Shown piece after piece: positions 33,794 through 46,100 of a stretch of DNA of 64,000 nucleotides (within the stretch, counting starts at the first letter, position 1; each line of letters starts with the position of its first letter). The notes beneath the pieces are model-generated. The model worked only from the letters and a program-made list of their open reading frames with translations, was not told where the DNA came from and made no database searches. Origin of the DNA: Anaeramoeba flamelloides (taxonomy: Eukaryota > Metamonada > Anaeramoebidae); contig JANTQA010000029.1 of the NCBI GenBank assembly GCA_027625915.1, forward strand, positions 9,300,001 through 9,364,000. The letters are read 5' to 3'. The position numbers and the translations under genes are program-made.

Positions 33794-36700
33794 TTAAATC
33801 CTCCATAAATATATTTCTTTCCCATTTTCAGTTGTTGAAATTAAATATGATCCTTGTATTACTAGAAGGCATCTAACTGAATTTGGGTGGAAAAAATGAA
33901 GATTGTCTTGCAATTTATTTTTTTGATATATTTCAATTGAATTCCTGTTATTTGGCAGAGCAACGCAATCCTCGTGATAATCGATTATTCTGGAATGAGA
34001 GTATTTTTTGTATAATTCAGAATATTGAGATTGCCACATTATCCCGACCAGTCCCTTTGAAAGCACTTGGTTGTTTTTAATTCTCCATCCAATTATTTTA
34101 TTATCAACTGCGGCACGGAGATACTTACGGTTTGTGGATAGATCGATGGCGCGTGGTAAACCTTGCTTCAGTGTGTCCCATTTGTTGTCAAGTTTAAGAG
34201 AATTGCTTCCAAATTTGTATACGATGATTGTTCCAAGCTGATGAGCGACTGCTATTAATTTTGAATTTGTTGACCAAGTAATAAAGGCAATCGGGGAACT
34301 ATTGGAATTCTTGGTAGCTATTTGCTTTAATGTTTGTGAATTTAAGATCATTAATGTGCCGTCATTTAACCCCAGCGCAAGAAATTTGCCATCAGAGGAG
34401 AATTTCAACTGCGAAATTAATGTCGAAATGTTCTTTGAATTGACTTGCTTTCGGGTTGTTAGATTCATCATTTGCAAATTGCCCGACTCGGTGCCCACGG
34501 CAATCATACTACAACTTGGATGCAGGTCCAACGACGAGACAACATTTTTGGCACCTGCAGTTATTTCTGTAAAATTCTTTGCGTCAAGAGATCTGCTTGA
34601 CAAAATGAGATTTTCGGATGTAGCTATTAAGAACATCCCATTATGGATGTCTAAGGAAACAATCGATCCATATTTGAATGTCTGTGTTTTTCTTTTATCA
34701 AAATCAACATCGCCCCAAATCGAGACTTTCCCGTCCTTACCCCCGGAAATGAATGCGCTCTGTCTTGTCGCAGCAGACAAGCAAAAGGTTGGCCCGTTAT
34801 TTGCCTTGTATTTCCCAATTATTTCCCTTGTTTTTGCTGACCAAACCAAGATATTTCCATTTGAAGTCCCAGTTAAAATCTTTTCGTTTTTGGATGTGAA
34901 TAATGCACAAAACAAGATTTTGGGCAACTCTTTCATCCAATTTCCCTCTCTAGTTCTAATCTTTATATTATTGTTCCATTTCCCTTCTTTCTTCTTTCTC
35001 TTTCTCTTTTTCTTTTTCTTTTCCCTTTCTCTTTCCCCTTCCTTTTCCCCTTCCTTTTCCCCTTCCCCCTCCCCTTCTTCATCTGTATGTTTATCCTTTG
35101 AAATTGAAAAACCTCGAATTTGATGAAAGAGTAATTTTTTATCACCACAGGAAATTATTTTCATTGGGTTTTCGGGATTAAATAATACCTTTACCATCTT
35201 TTCTTTAAAGCTAATACTTGCTGCCAATTTTTTCGCAACAATCTTATTTTTATCTTGTAAATTTCCCAGATTCCAAACTAATAACCGATATTTTTTATTT
35301 TCTTCATCTTTATCTTCATCTTCATCTTTTTTTTCTTTTTGATTCTCTTTTTCTTTTTCTTTTTCTTTTTTTTCATTACTTACATTTTCAGATTTGGACC
35401 CTAAGTCATTTTCTTTTTCTTTTTTCTCTTTCGAATTATTATTATTATTATTATTATTCTCATCATTATTATCTTTGTCATTATCATTATCATTATCATT
35501 ATCGTTATCATTGATTTTTGATTTCGGCTTTGCAATTGGTTTTATTGAGCATATAGTTGCAAAAAATGAAATTTCGTTTGAACTTTTACCGTGGCGCTTT
35601 TCAAAAGGATAACTAAAATCCATTGTAATAAGTCTACAGTTCCGAGGTATTTTAAAATCGCGTAGAATTTGCAAATTATTATAATTCCAGATATAAACCT
35701 GCCCATCAAGACTCGCTGTTGCGATTAATCTTCGATTTTTTGAAACAATCAACGAAACAATTTTTCTTTCGTGACTGGTAAAAAACTTTTGAGAGTGGTC
35801 CTCTGGATCATAAATTATTGCTATTCTACCGGCCCTGTAGGCAATTTTACCATTATTTAAAAAGGCCATTTTTTCCCAATTCTCTTCTTGCCCAAAACCA
35901 AAAACAAATTCTAAATTCTTTATTACTTTCTTCGGTTTTTTTAATTCCTTTTTGGTTTGATTTTGGGGCTCTTTATTTTTATTCGGGGTAGAAATTAAAC
36001 TGTTTGTGCTTGTTGATGTGATTTTTTCTTTAAATTCATTCCTATTTTCAGATTGAGATATGGTGTCAGTAGTTGTAGATCCTTTCAAATGATTTGTTGT
36101 TCCATTTGCCATTGATGTTTCTTGCACTTTTTTGAATTGCCCTTCCCAGGACAACGTTGATTTCTTCTCAAAAATGTTGTCCATAGACTTTCTTGTATAA
36201 TTTTCCTTATTCAATGATTTCCATCGAGAGGATTCAGATCCGCTTTCATCAGATTCAGAAGTGTTTGTATTTGTATTTGTATTTGTATTTGTGTTTGTAT
36301 TTAGGCCGAGAGTTGAGTTTGCGCTTCGAAGTGAATTATAATTCTCATCTGTTTTCATTTGATCAAAGTTTAATAAATCATAAGAGGCTGCAGAAGAGAT
36401 TCTAATTGAATTATTTCTTGCCAGGCTCTTTGTTAAAATTATTTTTGAAATGCTTCTCCAATTGTTGTGACTCAGTGAGCTTGATCCTGTATGCGCAAAG
36501 CGTGAGCCTTCCTCAAAATAACGCAGTAATGCTTGCCTTCGGTTTGATTGTGGATTTGATATTTGAACATTTAAATTCTGGAACGACAACTTTAAAGAGC
36601 CAATCCTCGTTTTGCTTGTAACAGCAAAGTCGATGGGATTTACAGTCAGCTTTTTTATTTGAGATAACTCAATTTGAAATGTTCCAATTATTGGATCTTC

Positions 36701-37201
36701 TTTATCAATTATATATCGGTATAAAGTAATTTTTAATAAACCTTGTTCCTTTGTTTTAAATTGAAAATACTGTTTTTTTTTTTTTGTTTTTTTTGTTTTT
36801 TGTTTTTTTTTTGTTTGTTTTTTGTTTGTTTTTTGTATTTTGAAAATTAAAGTTCAATATTTTGGTGGTTGTTTTGTTTAATTGAAAAGGGAAGTAAAGG
36901 AAAAAAAAGGTTTTTTTTGTTTCAAAGTGTAATTTCGTTACCTCGTTCCATTCTGGATTATTAGATTGAAAAAAAACTTGGCTTGTGTATACTTGTTCTT
37001 CGTATTCGAGTTTACAATATAAATTTGGTAGTCTGGCTGTTGTTGGGTAATAAAAATGTGTGAAAAAAAAATATTTTCGGCAAATTTGTTTAATTGTGAA
37101 GGCAAATTTGGTTAAAAAGAAAAATAATTACGTTTAAATAAATTGGTTTTTGGAACGAATACTCCAGAGCGAAGAAAAACTTTAAGGTAAATATTGTTCA
37201 T
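33794..37201 (-). CDS. C2 domain fused to EML-type WD40 propeller
   Basis: Three exons: 37201-37132, 37036-36942 and 36769-33794, with phases 1 and 0 and introns of 95 and 172 nt; total 1,046 residues. Exons 1-2 and the first part of exon 3 form a C2 domain (YLKVFLRSGVFVP, LPNLYCKLEYEEQVYTSQ, NNPEWNE, LLKITLYRYIIDKEDPIIG). After a Ser/Thr/Asn linker, a HELP-like LEFVFGFG near residue 341 leads into about ten WD40 blades (ATASLDGQVYIW, SGGKDGKVSIW, AVGTESGNLQMM, STTENGKEIYLWRI). This fits echinoderm microtubule-associated-protein-like proteins, which bind microtubules. Acidic/Asn/Lys/Glu insertions sit at about 35290-35520 and 34980-35100. The TTG at 36589 is internal. C2 suggests membrane or calcium binding; lost Asp ligands were not checked in detail. 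Confidence 0.9.
36942..37201 (-). CDS. Exons 1 and 2 of the C2-EML gene
   Basis: Exon 1 (37201-37132) starts ATGAACAATATTTACC and codes MNNIYLKVFLRSGVFVPKTN. Exon 2 (37036-36942) follows a CAACAACAG acceptor and ends before GTAACG; it codes RLPNLYCKLEYEEQVYTSQV and FFQSNNPEWNE. Both are too short to stand out as frames, but together with exon 3 they complete the beta strands of a C2 domain, which supports the joins. Confidence 0.88.
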
Positions 37202-39027
37202 ACCTCGTTGGAAAAAATGATAAAAAGGAAAGAAGAAATGGTTAAAAAATGAAACCTCAAAGAAAGTGAAAATTTGGAACATTTTTGGAAAAATTAAACA
37301 ATACGCATTATTTTTTGTTAATTGGCTTTAATAGGTTTGATCGTATTTTTGATTCAAATAATTTAACAAGAAAATTCTTTTTTGAAAAGAAAGATCGTTA
37401 AAATTCTAATAATGAAAACATTTTTTTTTAAAAAGAATAATTCTGTTGACAAAAATTATTTTTTTTAAATAATTTTCCAAACAATTGTGAGTTTTAAATA
37501 AATGAAGGAAAGATTATTTTGTCTTGTTTAAGTTGAATAATTACAATTTTTTTTATTCTTGGTGTCATTTTTGAAGCAATAGAATTTCTATTTTGATTCA
37601 GCGTTTTTTTCACAAATAAATCAATTCAATAGGCTTTCATTAAGATGAACAAATTTAAGACTCACAAAAGATTAGAAAATAGGTTGAAATATTTTTCCAA
37701 TACACTAATGTACTCTCAATAGCAGTGGTTTGAAAATTGTTTTTGTTTTTGAAGAAATTAACATTTTGAAAAATACCTGTTTATTTCATATTTTAAAAAA
37801 TGTCAAGTCAACATAATGTTTATAATAAATCGTAATCAGTTTCTAAATTGTGTTCAAAGTGTTTTTTTTTTTTTTTCAAAGTTTAAGAACTGTAATTTTT
37901 AAAATAATATATTAATTTTTCACTTGATAAATTCAGATTTTTTTTATGGAAAAATAGATTCCAAAAAGATTATTAATTGGGAACCAGACTAAAAATGAAA
38001 AAGTAAGATCAATTATGAAAAGGATCAGTTAATGGTTAAAGATAAAAAGGAGGATTCAAAATAATAGTATTTTTTTTATACTATCTTTTAGCAGTGAGTT
38101 TGTCCTTGATTGATCGATTCTTCAAAAATATGTTGAAAAAATTGGACTATTTTTGAGATCTCCTAAACCACTATGACCATTTTGATAATCAAGGTCAATT
38201 TAAATAGTATTTTGTTGGCTTAATAGGAAACATTATAATGAAGTATTCTTTGAAGTCAATTTGTTTCTCTTTTAATTGATTTTACCTTATTTGGGTTTCA
38301 ATTAATGTTTATAAATTAAAAAATTGTTCAACTTTGTTCACTGTTTCCATTTGTTTTTTCATTGATAAAAGAAAAAATCAGTGAACTTAGTTTTTTAATG
38401 AAATAATGATCAACAAAACAGGTCCTGCTAGTATAAAACTCATATTTCACAATAAAAAAAAACTTTTTATTTTTTTCTTCTTCTTGTAACAATGAAACAT
38501 TTAATTTAATATCTATTTTATATAACTTAGTTAAAATTAAATTTGAAACAAAATCATTGAACTTTTAAGTAAAATTTAAAAAAGTCACAAATAATTTGTT
38601 TAAATTTTATAATTTTTTTTGAAGAAAATTCTTTTTTGGATTTTTTTGTTTTTTTTGATGAAGTAAACATAATATTCTCTGTATTACTAAAAAAAATTCA
38701 CTTTGATCGTTCATTTTTATAATTTATATTATTACATCACTGAACTTTAAGAACCCAATATCACGTTTACTTCTTGTTTTATGTCATTTCTTTGATCGGT
38801 TAATATATAGTTTTACTCTAAAAAAGCAACATGTATTTTATTTTGAAACAGATGTACTAAAAAAGTTTGAACTAGTTATTTTGACAATAATATATTAGGT
38901 TAAATGTTAAATTGACAAAGTTTATCTACCCATCTTTTTCCAATTCTTGTGTATATATTTCATTTATATTAACCAATAAAAAACAAAAAACAAATATAAC
39001 TTTCGTATTCTGATACAGAAAGAACTT

Positions 39028-39430
39028 ACAGCTGTTCCAAGTCTACCGTGAATTTTTATATGAATCAAATTTTGATGCTGATATAGATTTTTAAAAAGTT
39101 GGATATGAGGATAAGAAAACTCATATTGAAAAAATTTTTTTTCACAAATGAACTTATTTCAAAGATTTTCTTGTGATAAGATCAAAAATATTTTCGGTAT
39201 TTCAAGAGAAACTTTTAAGTGGCATCTCAACAGATTTTTCAGGTTTGAAGCAATTTTGGGATCTGAAAATTAATTTTTCTTGTATCAGAAAAAATTTTTC
39301 AAATGAGGTCATTTAAAATTTTTTTTTCAATATGAGCTTTCTTATCCTCATATCCAACTTTTTAAAAATCTATATCAGCATCAAAATTTGATTCATATAA
39401 AAATTCACGGTAGCCTTGGAAAGACCGTAT
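39028..39430. repeat. Well-preserved hairpin element
   Basis: The left arm (about 39028-39140) runs GCTGTTCCAAGTCTACCGTG, ATGAATCAAATTTTGATGCT, GATATAGATTTTTAAAAAGT, TGGATATGAGGATAAGAAAA. The right arm (about 39325-39430) is an almost exact reverse complement, ending CACGGTAGCCTTGGAAAGAC. The arms are about 105 bp with few mismatches, so the copy is young compared with those at 1.4-2.9 kb. No coding capacity; a non-autonomous foldback element is likely. Confidence 0.75.
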
Positions 39431-41737
39431 TTGAATACACTCTTACAATTAAATGATACTATTTAAAATTTTAACTTAAAAGGTAAATAATGATCATGAA
39501 TCATTTATAGTATGTAAGAACCAATTGACAACACATGAATTTAAAAAAATTATTCGAGATAAGTTGAATCTAAGAAAAGTGAATAAAATGCGCTTTTTGA
39601 AAATTTAAGGATTTTTTTGTATTCTGAAAAAAAAAGATTATCAAATTTTTAAGCTTAAAAAGGTTAATTTGAAAGCCATCATTTTTTTCAAGCTAGGAAA
39701 AAAAAAATGATTAAAAATAACATGTATACGAAGATTATTTAATATTCTTCTGCTTTATATGAACTTCTTTTAGTTTACTTGCTCTTTGAATTTTTTGTTA
39801 TTTTCATATTGTGAATCATTCTTTTTGTTATTCCAAATAATTTTTTCAGGATGACGAGAGAGTTTCTAATTATTAAAATTAGATGAGTTGGAGATTAAAC
39901 CAAATTATTAAATTTTATGTAGATCAAGTATAGTAGATTTTACTAATTTTCGAAAAAAGTGAAAATTAAAAGAGTCTATTAATCATCTGAATCATCCAAT
40001 TTGTTTTTTTTTTGAATAAGTAATTAAAATAAAAAAATTTAGTATATAATTTTTAGATCAAATTGAGTAATTTGTTTGAGTTAACTATTTTAAAGTTGAT
40101 TTTTGGAAATTCTGGGGTAAAGAGTAATTATTAAAAAAATTTATTATAAAATTGGTAGAATTTTTTGTATTTTTATTTATTTGTTTTTTTTTTTTAGAAT
40201 AGAAATGTTCATATTTTTTTTTATTTTTTTTTTTTTTTTAATTTTATTTTAATTATTAGTATTAAATAGTCCATTTCAAATAATAACAATTACTTTTTTT
40301 TCATTTCTCGTTAATAATCAAATGATAATTCTCTCTTGGTGACCTTAAAAAATATCACCTTTCTAGAATCTTAATCATGATATTTCTTTCGAATTCAGTA
40401 AAATAACCTCGGTTATTATTTATCATACTGTTACAAAATTCTATAAGAATTTTTTTCGATTATATTAATAACTCAAAAGTAGATTATTTGGTAATGGGCA
40501 ATAAAGAAGATATGACTAGAATAATGAAGTTTTCATTTTTTACATTTTCAAGGCAAATTTAGAATATTTTTAGTAAAAATGGTTTCAGCCAAAATAAAAA
40601 TATTTAAAAAAAAAAAAAAATCAAAATTTTAAATATTAAATATTGATTCATATTCTTTTACCCCAATAATACATTACTAATCATAAAATAAATAAAAATA
40701 GAGAAATTATAATATGAATATTCAATAAGGAATCTTAATTAAATTTACAATGATATCATTTCAATTTTTTTGTTAATATTTTTGTGTTTTTTTCTCATAA
40801 TAATAGTAAAAAATTCGAAGAACACCAAAATAAAATATTACATTTATTAATTGGGTGATAATAGTATTAATTGAAAAAATTGATGAAAAAAAATAGGTAA
40901 AGAATTTTAAAAAATGTTATTACTTGAAAATTGAATTAACTACAAGAGGTGAAAAAATATTAAAGCCCATTAAATTATTTTTAATAAATTGTTATAGATG
41001 CATTTTTTATAATTCTTTTCCCCTGTATTTTTCAAAATTTAAGACATTATTTTGAAAATAGAAGTTGTATTTAATTATTTTTTTAAAATTGGGATTTGAT
41101 TTCATTAATTTTAATAAAAATATATAAATAAAAAATACTAATCAGATTATTTACTGGACTTTTAAATTTTTCTCAAATAATTACCAAAGTGTAATTTCAA
41201 TTAAAAAAATGAGCTTAGGATTAATATAGTCACTCTTTATTTGAAGAAATCTATAAAAAATTTGTCTATTTGGGACTTTGAATCAAAATTGAACCTAAAT
41301 AAGAATTGGAACCATTACCCGTTAAATTTATAGAGTAGATCATATTTTGGGGGGAATGAACAGATATTACTACGCTCAGTAATATATATATCTATACTTT
41401 AAATTGGGTAAAAGGCTCTCGTAGAGTGTTATGGGTTTATTATTTTATTATTTGATATATATATATATATAGATATATATATATATATATATATATATAC
41501 TTCTCAAGACCAGATCAAAATAAATTCGATGAAACAACAAATATAGAATATTATTTTGAAATTAGATAAATATTTTTTAAATAAATAAAAAAAAAATTTT
41601 AGCACATAATTGAACAAAATATACTCTTACTTTAAATATATTTCAAAAAAATAAAATGTGTCTTCTTTTAACTGGTCACAAGTAAATACTTTAAATTGTT
41701 AATAATCTATTTTAAAAATAGTCTCAGGTACAAAACA

Positions 41738-41932
41738 CTGTCAATTCCACTTTTAAGACACAAACTTTTCATAAATTTAATGCACAATTAAAATAACAAA
41801 ATAAGGCAAAAAATTTGGAATTTTTTTTTACACAAATTATTAAACTAGAATCTGAATTTTCTCACTTAATTTGGACATTTTTTCTGCCCTTAAATTTCAC
41901 TGAAAGTTTGTACCTTAAAGTGGAACTGACTG
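41738..41932. mobile_element. Tc1/mariner-like MITE, copy 3 of 4
   Basis: 195 bp from CTGTCAATTCCACTTTTAAG to TTAAAGTGGAACTGACTG. Flanking bases are CA and TT, so the TA duplication has decayed on both sides. The internal TTAAGACACAAACTTT and AAATTTCACTGAAAGTTTGT blocks match the other copies. Confidence 0.8.
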
Positions 41933-42706
41933 TTAACAAATTTCATTTGTTAATGTTAAATATCTAATACTCTTAAATATAAATTGAAAGAATTAAATAT
42001 TCATTCCAAAGAATTATTAAGGAAGCTTAATTAAATTTCATTGCAAATAAATGTTGAAATGATTGTTCATTTTTTTCAGCTCATAATAAGTAAAATATTT
42101 GGAAACTTGAAATAAAAACTTTTCATTTTGAATTGGAACGGGCTACTCTCTTCAAAATTAATTTTTCATTCCAGATCTGGTCTTGGCAATTCAAGATGAT
42201 TTGAAGTATCAACTATTAAAAGCAAAAACATTTGTTATATTTGTCCAAAAATTAGCAAAAATACTTTTCATAAATGTGTTTTTCATGAATGTTTTTTGTT
42301 TATAATCTCTTACACCATAAAACCCAATTGAAATCCTTGTATAATAGTAATTCTGATGTCAAAATATAATTTTTAGTCTTTCTTTGATTCAAAGCCTCTC
42401 GGTAATTTTTAATTTATTGTGATTTTCTTCAATTCCACAAGAACCTAAAATAGACAATGAAAAGACTAGTATGTTAATTCTTTGAAAGAAGGTCACATTG
42501 ATAAAATTTCATTTATTGAAGAAAAAAGTAGGTGACACTGACATAAAAAATCCACAAAAACTAAAAATGACATCAAAACTATTTTAAAAAAGATCAAATT
42601 CTGAAAAATCATTTTTTATCTTTTTTTCTAATTTCACCTTAAATTCAAATTAAGAAAACAAACAGTCTCAATTAAAGTTGAAATTTCAGTCACTTAGGAA
42701 AGCTTA

Positions 42707-43192
42707 ATGGAAGAACTGTTTGAAGCGATTAAATCAAATGATTTATTTACTTTAAAATATTGTTTAAAACAAAACGCACCTTTAAATGAAACAAATTCTG
42801 ATGGAGAAACGGTTTTACATGTTGCTTGTGAATTGGGGCATGTGAAAATTGTCGAATTTCTTCTTAGAAATGGTGCAGATTATGACAAAGTTCTTCCGAA
42901 TGGGAAAAATGCACTGTACCTTGCAAGTGAAAACAATCAAACAGAAGTGGTCAAGGCTTTGCTTGAATACAAAATTGATTTAACAATCGTTGAAGAACTC
43001 GCAAATATGTCTCCTTTGCATATTGCAGCCAATCATGGGCATCATAAAATCGTCAAGATATTACTTCAAAAAATGGATCCAAACATTTTGATGTTTAAGG
43101 ATTATACTCCTTTACATATCGCTTGTAGAAACGGATTTGTGAAGTGTGTTAAATTGTTAATTAAACACGATGCAGAAGTAAATGCAATTGCA
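42707..43192 (+). CDS. Exon 1 of the ankyrin gene
   Basis: ATG at 42707, 162 codons of ankyrin repeats, ending DAEVNAIA at a GCA/GTAAGT donor. The frame continues for about 60 codons of Phe-rich sequence into the intron; that read-through is not coding, because the ankyrin pattern stops exactly at the donor and resumes at 47723. Confidence 0.92.
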
Positions 43193-46100
43193 GTAAGTGT
43201 TTTTGGTTATTTTCTTTTTCTCTTCTTTTTTTTCCCAACAAGAAAGAATTTTTTTTTTTTTATTTTTTTTTTATTTTTTTTTTATTTGCGCTTTCTCTTG
43301 GAAGAAATCAATCTCTTGAAAAAAAAAAAATTTCATTCACTAATTTCATTTTATCCAATTCAGAAAGAAACCTAACAAAGTAATTTCGAATGGAAACCGA
43401 ATTATTCTTCAATACTTTTTGAATCTGTCTTTTCTCTTCATATTTGATTAAAAACAAAACTCCAAAAAGCACATTTTTCAAATAACAAACCCCAGACCAA
43501 AGATTAAATTTAAAGTAATAACAACCTAGATTTTAGCATTACTTATTACTTCAAATTATTAAAAATTTTAAATTTTTATCTCAAAAAGCCCAATAACTAA
43601 GCCGAATTTAACCTCGAAAAAAATCATTTATAATTGATTTTGAACAAGATCTTTGGGGGTTATTTTTCAGCAAAGTATTAGTGAAACTATTTTAAGAACT
43701 TGAAATAAAAATTTTCGTTTATTGCTAATAAATTAAAATAAATATCTGAAAATTTTCACTTCATTTTCCATTTTACAAATTGTTTTGCACAAGCTTTGAA
43801 GAAAGTATTTTATTCTTTTAAATGTTAAAAAACTTTGTTAAATTGGTTCTGTTTCAAAAGGTTCTTTCTCTTGAGCTGTTTTAAAAGTTGAGATATGAGA
43901 TTACAAAATGGGAAATTGAAGTAAAAATTATATCAAATATATTTGAATTTATCAGTAATTGGAAAATAACAGTATTTTTTGAAAAATATTTACCTCCTTT
44001 GTACTTGTGTTTGAATAATAAATAGGATACAATTTTCGCCTCATTTTCCTTTTTTTTTTTTTACAATAGAATTTTCAAAGAAATAGATTGTAATTTGTGA
44101 TCTTCTATTTATTTAATTGTCCCTTTTTTATTGTAATACTACATTGGTATATATTGAAGGTATATTTCGAAAGCCCAAAAGAAACCCAGATTTTAGAATT
44201 GAAAAAAAGATGAGCAAATGAACTTTTATCCATTTAAATTTCAAACCCCAGTATAAAACCGCTTTTTTCCAAATGGACAAAATGTTAATTAACAGTACTG
44301 ATAATAACAAAATATTCTAAAAATAATTTTCTTCTTGTTGAAAAAGAATACATTAAAAATACATAGTGGATGCCTTCCATGCTTTTCTCTCTCTCATTTT
44401 TTATCAAAATGTGGAAAATCAACTTATATCTAAATAAACAACATTAAAAATTAATCCCTCGTTTAACAATTCTGAAATATAAGGGCTTTTTTATGAAAGA
44501 TTGACAATAATAGTTAGCTTTATTTTTTCACAAAAGTTGAAGAAATTAAAGTAACTTTTAAAGAGTTACTGAAGAACCAAAATAGAAAAAATTAGGTAAA
44601 GTTTTGATATTATTTAGAGTTCATAATATCTTATTTATACAATTTGGTATAATGGCACTTTCTTTTATTTTTATTTTTTTTTCAGTTCAAAAAAGAGTTT
44701 TTTTATTTTCTAAAAAATTAATTTTAAATAAATTAAAAATTCCTTTTTTTCGACAAAATGAGAAAGGGAGAAAAACATAAATTCTTTTATTTTTGAATAA
44801 CTCTTAAATTAATGCCAACTTTAAAAAAAAAAAAAAGTTATTTTTTCTTTTCCTAACTGAAAGTGTTTAATCAAGTATTTGATAAAATATCTCAAATAAA
44901 ACTGGTTCATTCATTCATAAATTAGCGAAATTTTCTTTTTCTTTTCTTTTTCTTTTGTTTTCTCGAGTAAACAATCCCAAGTCATAAAGTACTATTGTTG
45001 AACTCTCTTTTTATCAGAGTTTTATTTTTTATTGTTTGTATTGGTATATTTTGTGTTGAACTAACAATTATTGATGAATGAATTATTGAAAAAAAAAATA
45101 AAAATAAAGGAATCGAAAATTTTACCGATTTTAAATTTCATATCTCGTATTAAATAATTCAAAAAAATACAAGATTTCTCTTCAAATTAAATCCATCTTT
45201 GAAAAAAAAGCAGATTCATTAATTCCAGTTTAACCCATCCAAAAGAAAATCCAATAACGAAATTTGGAACAGTGATTTCCAATATTTGACCTCTTTTAGC
45301 ATGTTTTTATTTCAATCTGTTCATTAAACACTACCCCCCAGATTAAATATATAAGATATTTCCAAAAAAGTATGTCATTTTTTTTTTTTACATTTCCTAG
45401 AGAATCATCTTTACTAGTAGTTCTATTCGTTAATTGGAAATATCAAATTAAGAGAAATATTAATAATAATTGAATCAATGACTATTAGATTTATTTCAAA
45501 AATATTTATCATCAAAATATTTCTAAAAAATGAAAAAAAATTAAATACTTTTTTTTTTGGAGAAAATGATGCTAGACCAATTTCAATAAAAAATAGAAAT
45601 ATGGTAAGTGCGTAAATGATTTTTTAAACAATAAAATATAGTTATAGATTTTTCATTTCATTGTAAATTTTTTCGATTCTAACCCTCTAAGAAAATGATT
45701 ATTATTATCAAAAATAAATAAATAAACACCAATTTTTTCCACTTAAAAAAATATCAGATAAAATCGAGATCATAAAGTTATATTCTTTTATTGATGTAAG
45801 GTCTTACTAAGAAAAAAAATAAATTTATTGTTAAGAATCAATAATTGATCAATAACAAGTTTGGATATTTAAATAGTTTCATTAGGATTAAGTAAGCAAA
45901 GAAATTTTAAAATAAAAATGTCTTGTTTTTTTTTGGAAATAGCTTAATTATCATCGAAACAAAATTATAATTCATAAAAATAATTTTAATTAATTTCATG
46001 ATTACTTATTTTTTTTTTTTAATATTATAAAATAGTTTCCTTCAAAAATAGTAATTTAAACTAAAATTCAAAATTTTTACTAGTTAAAGTCGTTTAAAGA

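Larger units (their letters stand above)
37202..42706. other. Intergenic region, repeats only
   Basis: 5.5 kb without a supported gene. It holds a well-preserved hairpin element (39028-39430), a (TA)n tract (41456-41503) and MITE copy 3 (41738-41932). Elsewhere only AT-rich sequence. Confidence 0.6.

Noticed and set aside
34302-35123. 273-codon plus-strand frame opposite the C2-EML gene
   Set aside because: It is antisense to well-supported WD40 coding sequence and has no domain pattern; its Ser/Phe/Pro runs mirror the Lys/Glu codons.
41355-41505. (TA)n tract with flanking GTAGAGTG motif as a possible origin or regulatory site
   Set aside because: Simple repeats are common in this DNA and nothing else supports a function.
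43193-43375. C-terminal 60 residues of the first ankyrin frame
   Set aside because: Phe/Lys-rich read-through into the intron after a GTAAGT donor.
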